Assembly (NCBI GenBank): GCA_900467685.1
Contig: UBQX01000001.1
Span: forward strand, 94,166-158,165
DNA from: Hyphomicrobiales bacterium
Lineage (GTDB): Bacteria > Pseudomonadota > Alphaproteobacteria > Rhizobiales > Rhizobiaceae
Length of the DNA: 64,000 nucleotides
Direction: 5' to 3'
The position numbers and the translations under genes are program-made. A model generated the notes under the pieces. The model worked only from the letters and a program-made list of their open reading frames with translations, had not been told where the DNA came from and searched no databases. Shown piece by piece: positions 26,701 through 33,967 of the stretch (positions are counted from its first letter, which is position 1; each line of letters starts with the position of its first letter).

Positions 26701-27735
26701 ATGGCCAAAGTGTTCGATGATTTGGAGCCGAAAACCAAGCCGGCCCGCCAAGCGCGTGCGGCAGATCCTGAAACCGAGCGGGCGCAACGCGAAGAGTTTT
26801 TAGCCCTCGTGACTTGCGGCATTCAAGTGATGATGCAAGACGCCTATTCCCGGCCGGGGCTCTCCGCCGAAGGAAAGGCGCGGGCGCTCAGCTACTACAC
26901 ACTGAGCCTGTCGGATGCGTTCGCGGCCGCGGATAAGATCCCAAAGGGACGATCTGCGTCAAGCGCCGCTCTCGACGTCCTTGATCACGTTTTTGGCTTG
27001 GAGCACTCGCTTGAACTTGACCCAGATCGGTCATGGCTGACTGAGATACGCGAAGGCAGACCACTTAAGCATCGTGCAGCGTGGGCAGGTTACGAGCCGC
27101 ATAGCGTGATGAAGGAGCGTATAGCGCGGATGCGCCGGCCTTCGAAACGCATCGACGGGAGAATGCAGGTTGAGCGCCCAGAATGGCAGGGCTTGCCGTT
27201 TAACGATAGTGTTGCGCTTGAGGCGTTGAGCTGGGTGCGCTCCGAAGAGAAAATATTCGAGCGGCAACTGCACCAGCAAATGCAGAAGGTGGACGGCGAC
27301 CTTCTGCGCAGCCGGTTGAAGACGCTGGAGAAAGACGGCTGGATCAAGTCTGACAGAGAACCGGACGGAGCCATAACCTACCAATCCACGTCCAAGTTGC
27401 GGGACACAAGCTCACCCGAAACGCGGAAAGCGAGACTCCCCAAACCAACTTTCGCAACGCCGACCGAACGCTATCACGCCAGAACGCGCGCCGCGCGAGT
27501 TGAACGAATAGCAGCCCTGCATAAAGAACCAAACGCCCGCAAGATACTGAGCGCGATCCGACGTCGAGGGCCGATGCAACTCAAGGAAATGGATTCGCTC
27601 GTCACTGGCTTCACACAGTTTGGTTTGCGGGACTTCATGATGGATCTGCGAGAAGGAGGTTGGGTCGAGTGCGTTGGACGAGGTGGCGGCGCGGCCTGGG
27701 CCGCCACCGAGAAGCTGATGAACGCAAAGATATGA
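26701..27735 (+). CDS. Hypothetical protein with two winged-helix-like segments
   Basis: 344 residues from ATG 26701; an upstream ATG at 26629 would add 24. An N-terminal helical part (residues 1–130) is followed by two segments that look like winged helices: SVALEALSWVRSEEKIFERQ to LKTLEKDGWIKSDREPDGAI, and NARKILSAIRRRGPMQLKEM to FMMDLREGGWVECVGRGGGA. Such tandem modules suggest DNA binding. No family recognised. It follows the serine recombinase by about 90 nt on the same strand and may act with it. It converges with the HGG-motif operon 23 nt away. Confidence 0.62.
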   Translation: MAKVFDDLEPKTKPARQARAADPETERAQREEFLALVTCGIQVMMQDAYSRPGLSAEGKARALSYYTLSLSDAFAAADKIPKGRSASSAALDVLDHVFGLEHSLELDPDRSWLTEIREGRPLKHRAAWAGYEPHSVMKERIARMRRPSKRIDGRMQVERPEWQGLPFNDSVALEALSWVRSEEKIFERQLHQQMQKVDGDLLRSRLKTLEKDGWIKSDREPDGAITYQSTSKLRDTSSPETRKARLPKPTFATPTERYHARTRAARVERIAALHKEPNARKILSAIRRRGPMQLKEMDSLVTGFTQFGLRDFMMDLREGGWVECVGRGGGAAWAATEKLMNAKI

Positions 27736-27758
27736 TAGAGGGGGCAGCAACCGCCGCC

Positions 27759-28076
27759 TCATTCAAAAACGCTGCCGTCGTCGCCTTCGGCCTCCAACTG
27801 CGCCAGCAGCGCGCGGCGGTCCCGCTCCAACTGGTCGCCCAAGGCTTTGAGCTCAGAGGCCGTTAACTCGTGCAATTGCTTCTCTGGGCCTTCCGGCCCG
27901 GCTGCAAAGAGGGAATTCGCCCGCATCAGTGACGATGACGCCGTAGCCCGAGCATTTGCCGGCGCATTCTTGTCCTCGCAGATGCTGATTGCCGCATCCA
28001 CGCAGGCCTCAAGGCCTCTGGTTCTCAGTTTATGAAGCGCCCGCATGCGGGCCGCTGCCTCTTCCTCGTTGTTCAC
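27759..28076 (-). CDS. Small hypothetical phage protein (terminase small subunit candidate)
   Basis: 105 residues, helical and charged: MNNEEEAAARMRALHKLRTR, then NAPANARATASSSLMRANSL, and a C-terminal helix ELKALGDQLERDRRALLAQL. The size, helix content and position at the start of a would-be packaging operon fit a terminase small subunit, but no helix-turn-helix is certain. It is coupled by a 4-nt overlap (ATGA) to the HGG-motif gene upstream. The gene for a large terminase would be expected immediately downstream and is missing. Confidence 0.58.
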   Translation of the reverse strand: MNNEEEAAARMRALHKLRTRGLEACVDAAISICEDKNAPANARATASSSLMRANSLFAAGPEGPEKQLHELTASELKALGDQLERDRRALLAQLEAEGDDGSVFE

Positions 28077-28657
28077 GAAAACACCCCTTCGTCATCCTGT
28101 TGCTGTTCAGCCTGGGCCATCGCCCGATATCGATCGCGCTCGGTCTCCAGGAAGGCCGCTTGCGTCTGTAGCGCCTTGATCTCATCAGAGACCGGCCGCG
28201 GCTCGGCATTCTCGATCCGCTGCCGAAGCTCTTTCGCCTGTTGCCGGTCTTGCCTCTTGCGGGCTCTGACCGCTGCCGGGCCGAGCTGGTGCGTCTGGTG
28301 CCAGCGCTCGTGGGCCGCAAGCTGTTCCGGGCTCATCTTCGCGCGGCGCTTCGCCTGGGCTTTCTTGTCCCGCTCGATCTGCTGAAGCTTGCGCTGCAAT
28401 CTCGATTCAGCGTCGGGCGCATCGCCATTGGGAAACAGATACCGGTGGTAATCCGCGCCTTTGCCTGTTCGGCCGCCGTGGAAATGGCAGCGGCCGTTTT
28501 CTTTGGCGAGCTGCTGGCAAGGCTCGCCGTCGCGCTTCCGCTTCGCCCCGCACTTAGGCAGCGTCTCACGCTTCGCGTTCCATCGCTTGATGGCCTCGCG
28601 GCTGATCATTCGCCACTGTGTCGATTGGCGCCATGCGCTCAGTCGGTCGCTCTTCAC
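28073..28657 (-). CDS. Phage protein with Cys/HGG zinc-binding-like motif
   Basis: 194 residues. Near residue 36 it has CGAKRKRDGEPCQQLA, then NGRCHFHGGRTGKG, a CxxxxxxxxxxC … CxxHGG arrangement seen in many phage, prophage and GTA-adjacent proteins and thought to bind zinc. The rest is basic and helical (AKRRAKMSPEQLAAHERWHQ, KRQDRQQAKELRQRIENAEP). Its function is unknown to me; the motif family is often encoded near terminase small subunits or replication genes. It follows the iteron array and is coupled to the next gene. Confidence 0.72.
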   Translation of the reverse strand: MKSDRLSAWRQSTQWRMISREAIKRWNAKRETLPKCGAKRKRDGEPCQQLAKENGRCHFHGGRTGKGADYHRYLFPNGDAPDAESRLQRKLQQIERDKKAQAKRRAKMSPEQLAAHERWHQTHQLGPAAVRARKRQDRQQAKELRQRIENAEPRPVSDEIKALQTQAAFLETERDRYRAMAQAEQQQDDEGVFS

Positions 28658-28841
28658 AGCACATCTCCGACAAGGCCCATAGAGGTATCAAATTTGTAGC
28701 ACTCCAGACCAGGGGCGCCCCGATCGCTCCAGAAGCTAAGGGAGACAGATTGTCCGGCCCCGCGACCCCAAAAGCCCAAGGGGTGGAGGCGGCAGCGCGG
28801 CTGGCGCGCAGCGCAGCCTCTCCCCCGTAGGGGTGCAATTC

Positions 28842-29009
28842 TGCGCAAACAATTCTGCGCACCCGCAACCCCCTGTGCAGCAAGGAGTCTTGCGCAATTC
28901 TGCGCAATTTCGCGCACTCCAATTTCGCGCAAAGCTATGCGCAATGATTTCAATGGCTTATCGGAATTTGCGCAAGATTGCGCGCAGAGTTTTGCGCAAG
29001 ATCTGCGCA
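28842..29009. repeat. TGCGCA iteron array, candidate replication origin
   Basis: Eight exact tgcgca copies start at 28842, 28856, 28891, 28901, 28938, 28969, 28993 and 29004. Near-copies cgcgca lie around 28911 and 28926 and tgcgcg at 28979. Many sit in the longer unit ttctgcgcaa or attgcgcaa. Spacing is often 10–14 bp, about one helical turn, so sites face the same side of the DNA. The array is just downstream of the primase–helicase gene and within a 367-nt gap without genes. This is how iteron origins of plasmids and P4-like satellites look. Confidence 0.75.
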
Positions 29010-29024
29010 CCTTGTTAACCCGTC

Positions 29025-31745
29025 TCATTCGAATACTCCGGCATCTTGTGAAACCTTCGCGGACACTTTGTCGGGAATGACGATGTAGCCGTATTGCTTC
29101 TGACGTTGATCATTCTTGCCGATCGCGTCGAACCTAATCGCCCCGCGCGCCTCCAGGCGGTGCAGCGCGTTGGTGATGTCGTCCGTTGAGAACGCGGACA
29201 AGATGTCGTGGGCTCGCCGCTCAAGCACCCTCGGGGCGAAGTGGACGCTACGGGGCTTGTCCGACATGGGGACGCCGGGCATCTCAAGCAGGGCCGAAAC
29301 AACCGCACTTTCTGCGGCGTCGTTCAGGCTCGGAATGGCACCGGATGCGCTTGCATCACGAAGGACCGCAGGAGCGCTGCCGGCGAGCACGTCGAACGCG
29401 CCGCGGTTCCAGCGCAGCTTCAAGCCGGCGCCCTTCGCCCCATAGTTCAACTTCATATTCGTGAGCTGCCGGATATCGCCGCTCTTGGCCTTGCCCGGAT
29501 ACTGGAGATAGAGGCGGGAGCGGGAGGCGTTATTCCAGCCCGTCGAACCGGAGGTGCCATCACCTGAACTCTTGCCGGCGGCGGACGGATGGCCGAGCGC
29601 GATCACCGAGCCGCCAATCGATCGGCCCAAGCCGCCAAGGAAGCGCTTCACGAAGTCGTTGACTAGAACGCGGTCTATTTCAGAGCCCGCATAGATATCG
29701 GCGATTGTATCGAGGATCAGCACATCAGCATCGAAGGCAATCGCATCCTCGCGGATCTGGTGCCAGAATGCCGTTTTGGTGAGCGTCTGGCTTTTCCGGT
29801 CAAAGGTCGCAATGAAGTTGTCCTGAAAGTTCCTCGACACCAGGCGCAAGTTGCCGAGCTCGGAGAGGCTGACGCCGAGCGAACGGTTTATATCGAGCTG
29901 GCGACGGTGGAGCTCGGCCGCGCTGTCTTCGCAGAATATGCACATCACACGAGCCGGGCGCGTGATCTGGCCTAGCCAACTCCGGCCCGTTGCCGCTGCC
30001 GTCGCGTACTGGTGCGCCAGCAGCGTTTTGCCGATGCCGCCATCTCCGTAAAGCAAGGTGACTTCGCCGCGCGGTATCCAGCCCTCAACCTCCCACTCGC
30101 GGGGGAGCGGCTCGACGCCCTGCCAATCCCGGCAAGGGTCGATCCATCCCAACGGCGGCAGTTCTGCCACTGCCCTAGGCGCGCGCTCGACGGCCTGCGG
30201 CTCTGCCTGGAAGCCCTCGGCAATCAGTTCCTCGACCTTGGCGGCAGACAGGCCGCTGTCGCTCAGAGTGGCCCATCGGTCCACAAGCTGCGTGAACGTC
30301 GCGGGATTGGAAATCCTCAGAGACGCCAGCAGCCCGCCATTTTCGCGGATGTCGTCAGCGTCCCATGATCCCGGCTCGCGCTTGCCGAAGCCTTGCCAAT
30401 CGACGAATTCAAAGACGCGGGCAATCTCAAGATCGGCGGCTTTGTAGCCCATCGCCTGGGCGACCGTGAGGGACGCGCTTTTCCAATCGGCCGAGCCCGC
30501 GTAGGTCGGGAAGTTGTCGGAGCCGAGCCGGCGGCAAAGCCATGTTACGGCCTGGGCCGGAGTAGGGCGCCGGGCGCTGTCCTCCGCAACCTCGAAAACC
30601 TCACCATCTCCAGGCCGGTATTCCGGCGAGCCGCCGAAGTGAATTTCACCCTCGTCGTCAATCTCGCCAAACTCGCAAATAAGGCTCACCGGGTTATGCG
30701 CCCGGCGTGTTCCCCAGTCGTAGATGCCATCAGAGTAGATCGTGAGATCTTCCTCAAGTTCGCGGTCCAGGTGATCGGCGCCGATCCGCAATTCGCCTTC
30801 GTCGTTGCCGACGTTCAGGCCGAGCCCAAGCACATCGGGCAGCCAATCCCTTTTGCGCTCCAGCGCCGCGCGTGTGATCGGGTCGCGCACCTTTGCCGAG
30901 GCGGCGCCGGGCTTGCGGGAAGGCTTCTTGCCAACTGTGTAGCCGAGAGCTTCGGCCTTCTCTTTGATACGGGCGAAAATGACCGAAACGCCCTGTTCAT
31001 CGACCAAGGGGAGATCGGACAGATTGTGTTCGGTGAGCGTGTTCATCTGCGGAACGCCGCTTTGGTGCATGCCGCTGACAACGACTTGCTGGCCTATTGC
31101 CAAGAACTCCAGTTGATGCCGATGGCCATCAGCCTCGAAGAACATTACGTCCTTGTAAAGTTCACCCTCGGTTCGGGCGAAATAGATGGCGCTGGTCGAG
31201 TTGGATCGCTCACGGCGCGGCATGCCATGCGGTGACATTCCGAAGCGCTCGGCTAAGACGTTGCGGATCTCAGCGGCGAGCCGGCGCGCCTGCACATCGT
31301 GGGGCGCCGATGACGACGGGTCCACCTTGATATCGCTGTCGAAGGCGACAAGGCCGAAGCCGGTGCGAATGCCAATCCCGGTTTCGGCGGGCAAGGTCTT
31401 CCAAGTTCCGAGATCGATCGACGGGGCGTTCGTCCAGTTCCAAGCGTTGCGCCAGTTCGTGCCGTTCCACTCGCCGGGAACCTTACCATTTGCGGGGCGG
31501 GACTGCCCGCTGACATACGCGCCGCAGGGGGCGAGCGGCAGCATCAGCTTGCCATAGCCGCGGGCGTCGAGCGCTCTGGCGCGCTGATATACGGGAAGCA
31601 ACTCAGGGGGCGCCGGTTCAGGCTTTGCCGTGGCTGTTGCGGGAGGCTGCTGCGGCTCGGTTTTCGGCGGTTGCGCGGCACTTCTGGCCTGAACCGCGTC
31701 CGCGAGAGAATTGCCGTTTCGGCTTCCTTGGTGTATATTGACCAT
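29025..31745 (-). CDS. Replication protein: primase-polymerase-like N-terminus fused to RepA-like helicase
   Basis: 906 residues. After a Pro/Gln-rich leader, residues 50–260 look like a bifunctional primase–polymerase domain (LPLAPCGAYVSGQSRPANGK; TGFGLVAFDSD with Asp136/Asp138 as metal ligands). A linker follows, with a segment resembling a primase C-terminal domain (TPAQAVTWLCRRLG, DADDIRENGG). Residues about 555–780 are a RecA/RepA-type ATPase: Walker A GDGGIGKT at 567–574, Walker B VLILDT near 673, then GHPSAAGKSSGDGTSGS. The C-terminus may be winged-helix (DDITNALHRLEARGAIRF). It would start DNA replication at the adjacent iterons. Domain boundaries are approximate. Confidence 0.85.
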   Translation of the reverse strand: MVNIHQGSRNGNSLADAVQARSAAQPPKTEPQQPPATATAKPEPAPPELLPVYQRARALDARGYGKLMLPLAPCGAYVSGQSRPANGKVPGEWNGTNWRNAWNWTNAPSIDLGTWKTLPAETGIGIRTGFGLVAFDSDIKVDPSSSAPHDVQARRLAAEIRNVLAERFGMSPHGMPRRERSNSTSAIYFARTEGELYKDVMFFEADGHRHQLEFLAIGQQVVVSGMHQSGVPQMNTLTEHNLSDLPLVDEQGVSVIFARIKEKAEALGYTVGKKPSRKPGAASAKVRDPITRAALERKRDWLPDVLGLGLNVGNDEGELRIGADHLDRELEEDLTIYSDGIYDWGTRRAHNPVSLICEFGEIDDEGEIHFGGSPEYRPGDGEVFEVAEDSARRPTPAQAVTWLCRRLGSDNFPTYAGSADWKSASLTVAQAMGYKAADLEIARVFEFVDWQGFGKREPGSWDADDIRENGGLLASLRISNPATFTQLVDRWATLSDSGLSAAKVEELIAEGFQAEPQAVERAPRAVAELPPLGWIDPCRDWQGVEPLPREWEVEGWIPRGEVTLLYGDGGIGKTLLAHQYATAAATGRSWLGQITRPARVMCIFCEDSAAELHRRQLDINRSLGVSLSELGNLRLVSRNFQDNFIATFDRKSQTLTKTAFWHQIREDAIAFDADVLILDTIADIYAGSEIDRVLVNDFVKRFLGGLGRSIGGSVIALGHPSAAGKSSGDGTSGSTGWNNASRSRLYLQYPGKAKSGDIRQLTNMKLNYGAKGAGLKLRWNRGAFDVLAGSAPAVLRDASASGAIPSLNDAAESAVVSALLEMPGVPMSDKPRSVHFAPRVLERRAHDILSAFSTDDITNALHRLEARGAIRFDAIGKNDQRQKQYGYIVIPDKVSAKVSQDAGVFE

Positions 31746-31763
31746 ATCACTTGCTTTCGATGG

Positions 31764-31801
31764 ACCCGAGACGCCCTGCCAGGCGCTCGGGTTTGCTTTT
31801 T
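31764..31801. promoter_or_regulatory. Hairpin in the leader of the primase–helicase gene
   Basis: acccgag (31764–31770) pairs with ctcgggt (31786–31792), and inside it cgcc pairs with ggcg. On the plus strand a T-run (31797–31801) follows, so it could terminate antisense transcription. On the minus strand it forms a stem about 20 nt before the ATG of the primase–helicase and could affect its translation. It fills the 61-nt gap between the helix-turn-helix gene and the replication gene. Confidence 0.5.
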
Positions 31802-31806
31802 CGGGG

Positions 31807-32040
31807 CTATCCGTTGTTGATCACAAGCCGGAGCTTGGGTCTCGGCTTCGCGGCCGCCCGCGCCCTGAGCAGGACCGCGAGGCATTCCGCATCGATGAGT
31901 ATTCGGCCTTCCGGTCTGGCACTTTCGAGCTTGCCACATTGGGCAAGGCTGCGAATATGGCCGGCACTCCAGCCGGAGCGTGCCACGGCTTCCCGGACCG
32001 TGACGTATTCGATAGGTGGCATTGTGCTGATTGAGCGCAT
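31807..32040 (-). CDS. Small helix-turn-helix protein (excisionase/MerR-like fold)
   Basis: 77 residues (or 71 from ATG 32022, MPPIEYVTVREAVARSGWSA). The pattern VTVREAVARSGWSAGHIRSL followed by GKLESARPEGRILIDAEC is the helix-turn-helix plus wing of the excisionase/MerR-like small DNA-binding family. A basic tail follows (RARAAAKPRPKLRLV). It could be the directionality factor for the integrase or a regulator of the replication operon. It lies between the replication gene and a hypothetical gene, all on the minus strand. Confidence 0.72.
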   Translation of the reverse strand: MRSISTMPPIEYVTVREAVARSGWSAGHIRSLAQCGKLESARPEGRILIDAECLAVLLRARAAAKPRPKLRLVINNG

Positions 32041-32070
32041 GGTCGTCTCCTGTGTTGCGAACGGAGAGGG

Positions 32071-32982
32071 TCAGCCTGCGGAGTTGGCAGTTCTACCCCC
32101 GCTTTGGGGTATGCCAGGAGCGAACGCCTTCAGGTCTTCAAGCACCCACTCGCGCAGACCGATGGCCGCGTCGATCGCTCGGGCGAGGTCAGCCCCGTAC
32201 AGGCCGGCGAAGCGCTTGCCGGCTCTAGCCTTGGTGTAGCAGCGTTCAAACGACTGCATCGGCCAGGCGATGAGCTTTTCGAACAGGGCCGGCCACATGT
32301 AACCGTCTTCCTTGTCGAGCATACGCGCCAGTCTGCGGCCCATGACCATCCAGTCATAGACGCCGCAGTCCCACACATGAGGCATTCCCTTGAACCGCAC
32401 CCGCTCAAACTCGCGCCGATGGCGCACCGCCATAGTCTCGATATCATCGAATAGGCCGTGGCTTTCGACCGCATCGCGAACGTTCTTGATACTCAGCCGG
32501 CGATTGGCTTCGGACTTCGGAATGCCGTCACGCAGATGATCCGCCGTCATCGAGTAGATGGCGTTTTTCGACGCCATAGGGTTCCGGCCTTTGATGCGGG
32601 CGGCCACGAAAGCGATGACCGTGCGGCTCGGTCTCAGCGGAAGGTGCGCCGGCACGTCGCGGCGCCGATTGCCCTTCTTCGGGCGGGGCGTCATCAAATC
32701 GTCCAGCCTGTCCGCAAGATCCCGAGCGACAATTTCGTTTCGGTAGGCCGCGAATTCAACGCTAGCGAAGTAGTCGATTGTTGCGGGGGCAGTTGCACCC
32801 AATCGGGCCGTTACGTTGGCGTGGATCTGGGCCTTTATGCAGGCCTCAAAGTCGGCGTCGACCCGGTACGATTTGTCCGCATCCGCTTCGCACCAGATAA
32901 AGATGCACTCTTCTAGGAAGGCTTGACGGCTCTTGCGATGCGGCTTGAAGTATGAGCCGCCACTACGTCGGGCGCCGGTCAT
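32071..32982 (-). CDS. Hypothetical protein of the replication operon
   Basis: 303 residues, mostly helical and basic, with no signal peptide or membrane span. Recognisable pieces are FLEECIFIWCEADADKSYRV at the start, a basic middle (PRPKKGNRRRDVPAHLPLRP) and FKGMPHVWDCGVYDWMVMGR towards the end. I do not recognise a family. It is translationally coupled (ATGA at 32979) to the excisionase-like gene upstream and precedes the second helix-turn-helix gene by 31 nt. A role in replication or its control is inferred from position only. Confidence 0.65.
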   Translation of the reverse strand: MTGARRSGGSYFKPHRKSRQAFLEECIFIWCEADADKSYRVDADFEACIKAQIHANVTARLGATAPATIDYFASVEFAAYRNEIVARDLADRLDDLMTPRPKKGNRRRDVPAHLPLRPSRTVIAFVAARIKGRNPMASKNAIYSMTADHLRDGIPKSEANRRLSIKNVRDAVESHGLFDDIETMAVRHRREFERVRFKGMPHVWDCGVYDWMVMGRRLARMLDKEDGYMWPALFEKLIAWPMQSFERCYTKARAGKRFAGLYGADLARAIDAAIGLREWVLEDLKAFAPGIPQSGGRTANSAG

Positions 32983-33221
32983 TGCGTCGCCTTCTGGCCG
33001 GGTCTCGGCGCACCGTCTGACGGCAGCCCGCCAATCTCTTCAAGATAGGCGACGATCGAGGCCGTGCGGACCACGGATTTTCCGCCAACGCGGGTAAAGG
33101 CAACCTTGCCATCGGCACGAAGCCGATAGAGGCTAGAGCGGCTGATGCAAAGCAAATCCGCCGCGACACGAAGAGGAAGTATGGGTTTTTGAACCCACGG
33201 AATTTCGGATGAGATCGTCAT
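32979..33221 (-). CDS. Excisionase-family helix-turn-helix protein
   Basis: 80 residues with a clear excisionase/AlpA-type domain: ILPLRVAADLLCISRSSLYR, then LRADGKVAFTRVGGKSVVRT and IVAYLEEIGG. This fold bends attachment-site DNA and sets recombination direction, or activates the operon in P4-like satellites (AlpA). It is the first gene of the minus-strand replication operon. Its likely promoter/operator region is the inverted repeat at 33314–33350, about 93–129 nt upstream. With the integrase at the other end, the element keeps an excision function candidate. Confidence 0.85.
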   Translation of the reverse strand: MTISSEIPWVQKPILPLRVAADLLCISRSSLYRLRADGKVAFTRVGGKSVVRTASIVAYLEEIGGLPSDGAPRPGQKATQ

Positions 33222-33313
33222 CGAGACGCCCTTTCAAAGCGGGCGCCAAGTCGGCCCCGCGTTAACGGTTATCGGTGGCCATCGCGTTTCTTCCTGTTCT
33301 TCCGGTTCTAAAA

Positions 33314-33350
33314 ATCATAGTGCAACGGTGGAATCATCTGACACTATGAT
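33314..33350. promoter_or_regulatory. Inverted repeat with two TATGAT boxes, control region of replication operon
   Basis: atcatagtg (33314–33322) and cactatgat (33342–33350) are perfect 9-bp arms with 19 nt between them. Each arm carries the -10-like hexamer tatgat, one on each strand, facing outward. This fits face-to-face operators overlapping divergent promoters. Only the leftward transcript has an evident gene (start 33221). Apart from this and the attachment site, 33222–33662 holds no convincing gene. Confidence 0.5.
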
Positions 33351-33662
33351 GGACGACATAGCAAGCCAAAAATCCGCTAAGACGTTGATAAATGTAAGAC
33401 ATTTCGCACAAATTCTTACCGCAAGATGCTGGCTAGATTGGCTTAATTGGGCCTCGGCAGTTGCGGGAAAAATCTGCACGTGGAGCATCACAACCGGCCT
33501 ACTGGCCCGGCAGACAAGGCGCGCGACAGGAAGCAAGCCGCCCGATCGGACCGGGGGTAGGGCAGGGGGAAGCAGTCCGCGCCCTAACGCGGCGCGCGAG
33601 TTAGGGTGAGCGTTGGGGTGAAACTGAAAAACTGGATTTTACTCAATGATTTCAAAGGGAAT

Positions 33663-33676
33663 TGGCGGATGGGGTG
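33663..33676. repeat. Right attachment site of the element (in tRNA-Ser 3' end)
   Basis: tggcggatggggtg here is the reverse complement of the last 14 bases of tRNA-Ser, including the encoded CCA. It is identical to 12267–12280. The tRNA stays complete at this end, so integration does not destroy it. Combining the island-side arms of the two ends gives a reconstructed phage site with tggcgga and tccgcca around tggggtg. Confidence 0.8.
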
Positions 33677-33752
33677 GGATTCGAACCCACGGTACGGTCT
33701 CCCGCACGCCGGTTTTCAAGACCGGTTCCTTAAACCACTCGGACACCCATCC
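33663..33752 (-). tRNA. tRNA-Ser (anticodon TGA)
   Basis: 90 nt on the minus strand including an encoded CCA end. Acceptor arms ggatggg and cccatcc pair perfectly, with discriminator G. The D arm contains ccgagtggttaa-type sequence, the anticodon loop is cttgaaa with TGA at 33716–33718, a long class II variable arm (cgtgcgggagaccgtacc) is present, and the T arm has gttcgaatc. These features identify a serine tRNA reading UCN codons. Its 3' end is the integration site of the element to the left. Confidence 0.97.
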
Positions 33753-33927
33753 TCTGATCGCATCGCGGTCTGCCGCTCGTTACGGGCGACACATCCGAAC
33801 ACGTTGCCTGTGGCGAACAACGCTGGTGATCTGGGATCGGCTTTTAGCAGCTTTGTCTTCCGCGTCAACGTGTTCCAGCATATCGGTGCATCGCGCCGAG
33901 GTGCAAATCGTCGAAAGACGAAGACAA

Positions 33928-33949
33928 ACGGCGCAGGGTCCTGCGCCGT
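33928..33949 (-). terminator. Hairpin downstream of MFS gene, probable terminator
   Basis: acggcgcagg (33928–33937) and cctgcgccgt (33940–33949) form a perfect 10-bp stem with a minimal loop, about 19 nt past the stop of the minus-strand MFS gene. The sequence after it on that strand is only moderately T-rich (tttgtctt), so termination strength is uncertain. Confidence 0.6.
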
Positions 33950-33967
33950 CATTTCGTGGTGCACACA

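Larger units (their letters stand above)
12267..33676. mobile_element. Integrated phage-derived element in tRNA-Ser(TGA), about 21.4 kb
   Basis: Bounded by 14-bp direct repeats, one being the 3' end of tRNA-Ser and the other next to a tyrosine integrase. Contents from left to right: integrase, lipoprotein cargo, tail fibre, SRAP protein, two small membrane proteins, two ejection-type virion proteins, a serine recombinase cassette, an HGG-motif protein, an iteron array, a primase–helicase and two helix-turn-helix proteins. No terminase large subunit, portal, capsid, tail tube or endolysin is recognisable. It is therefore a defective prophage, or a phage-derived integrative replicon or satellite. 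Confidence 0.85.

Noticed and set aside
28842..29009. Repeat array considered as CRISPR
   Set aside because: Units are only 6–10 bp with irregular 10–35 bp spacing and no spacers of constant length; no cas gene is near. Iterons fit better.
33328..33609. Plus-strand open frame of 93 codons next to the right attachment site
   Set aside because: No ribosome-binding site, no protein-like pattern, and it overlaps the inverted repeat control region.
12267..33676. Conjugative element (ICE) instead of phage-derived
   Set aside because: No relaxase, coupling protein or type IV secretion genes are recognisable; the structural genes are phage-like.
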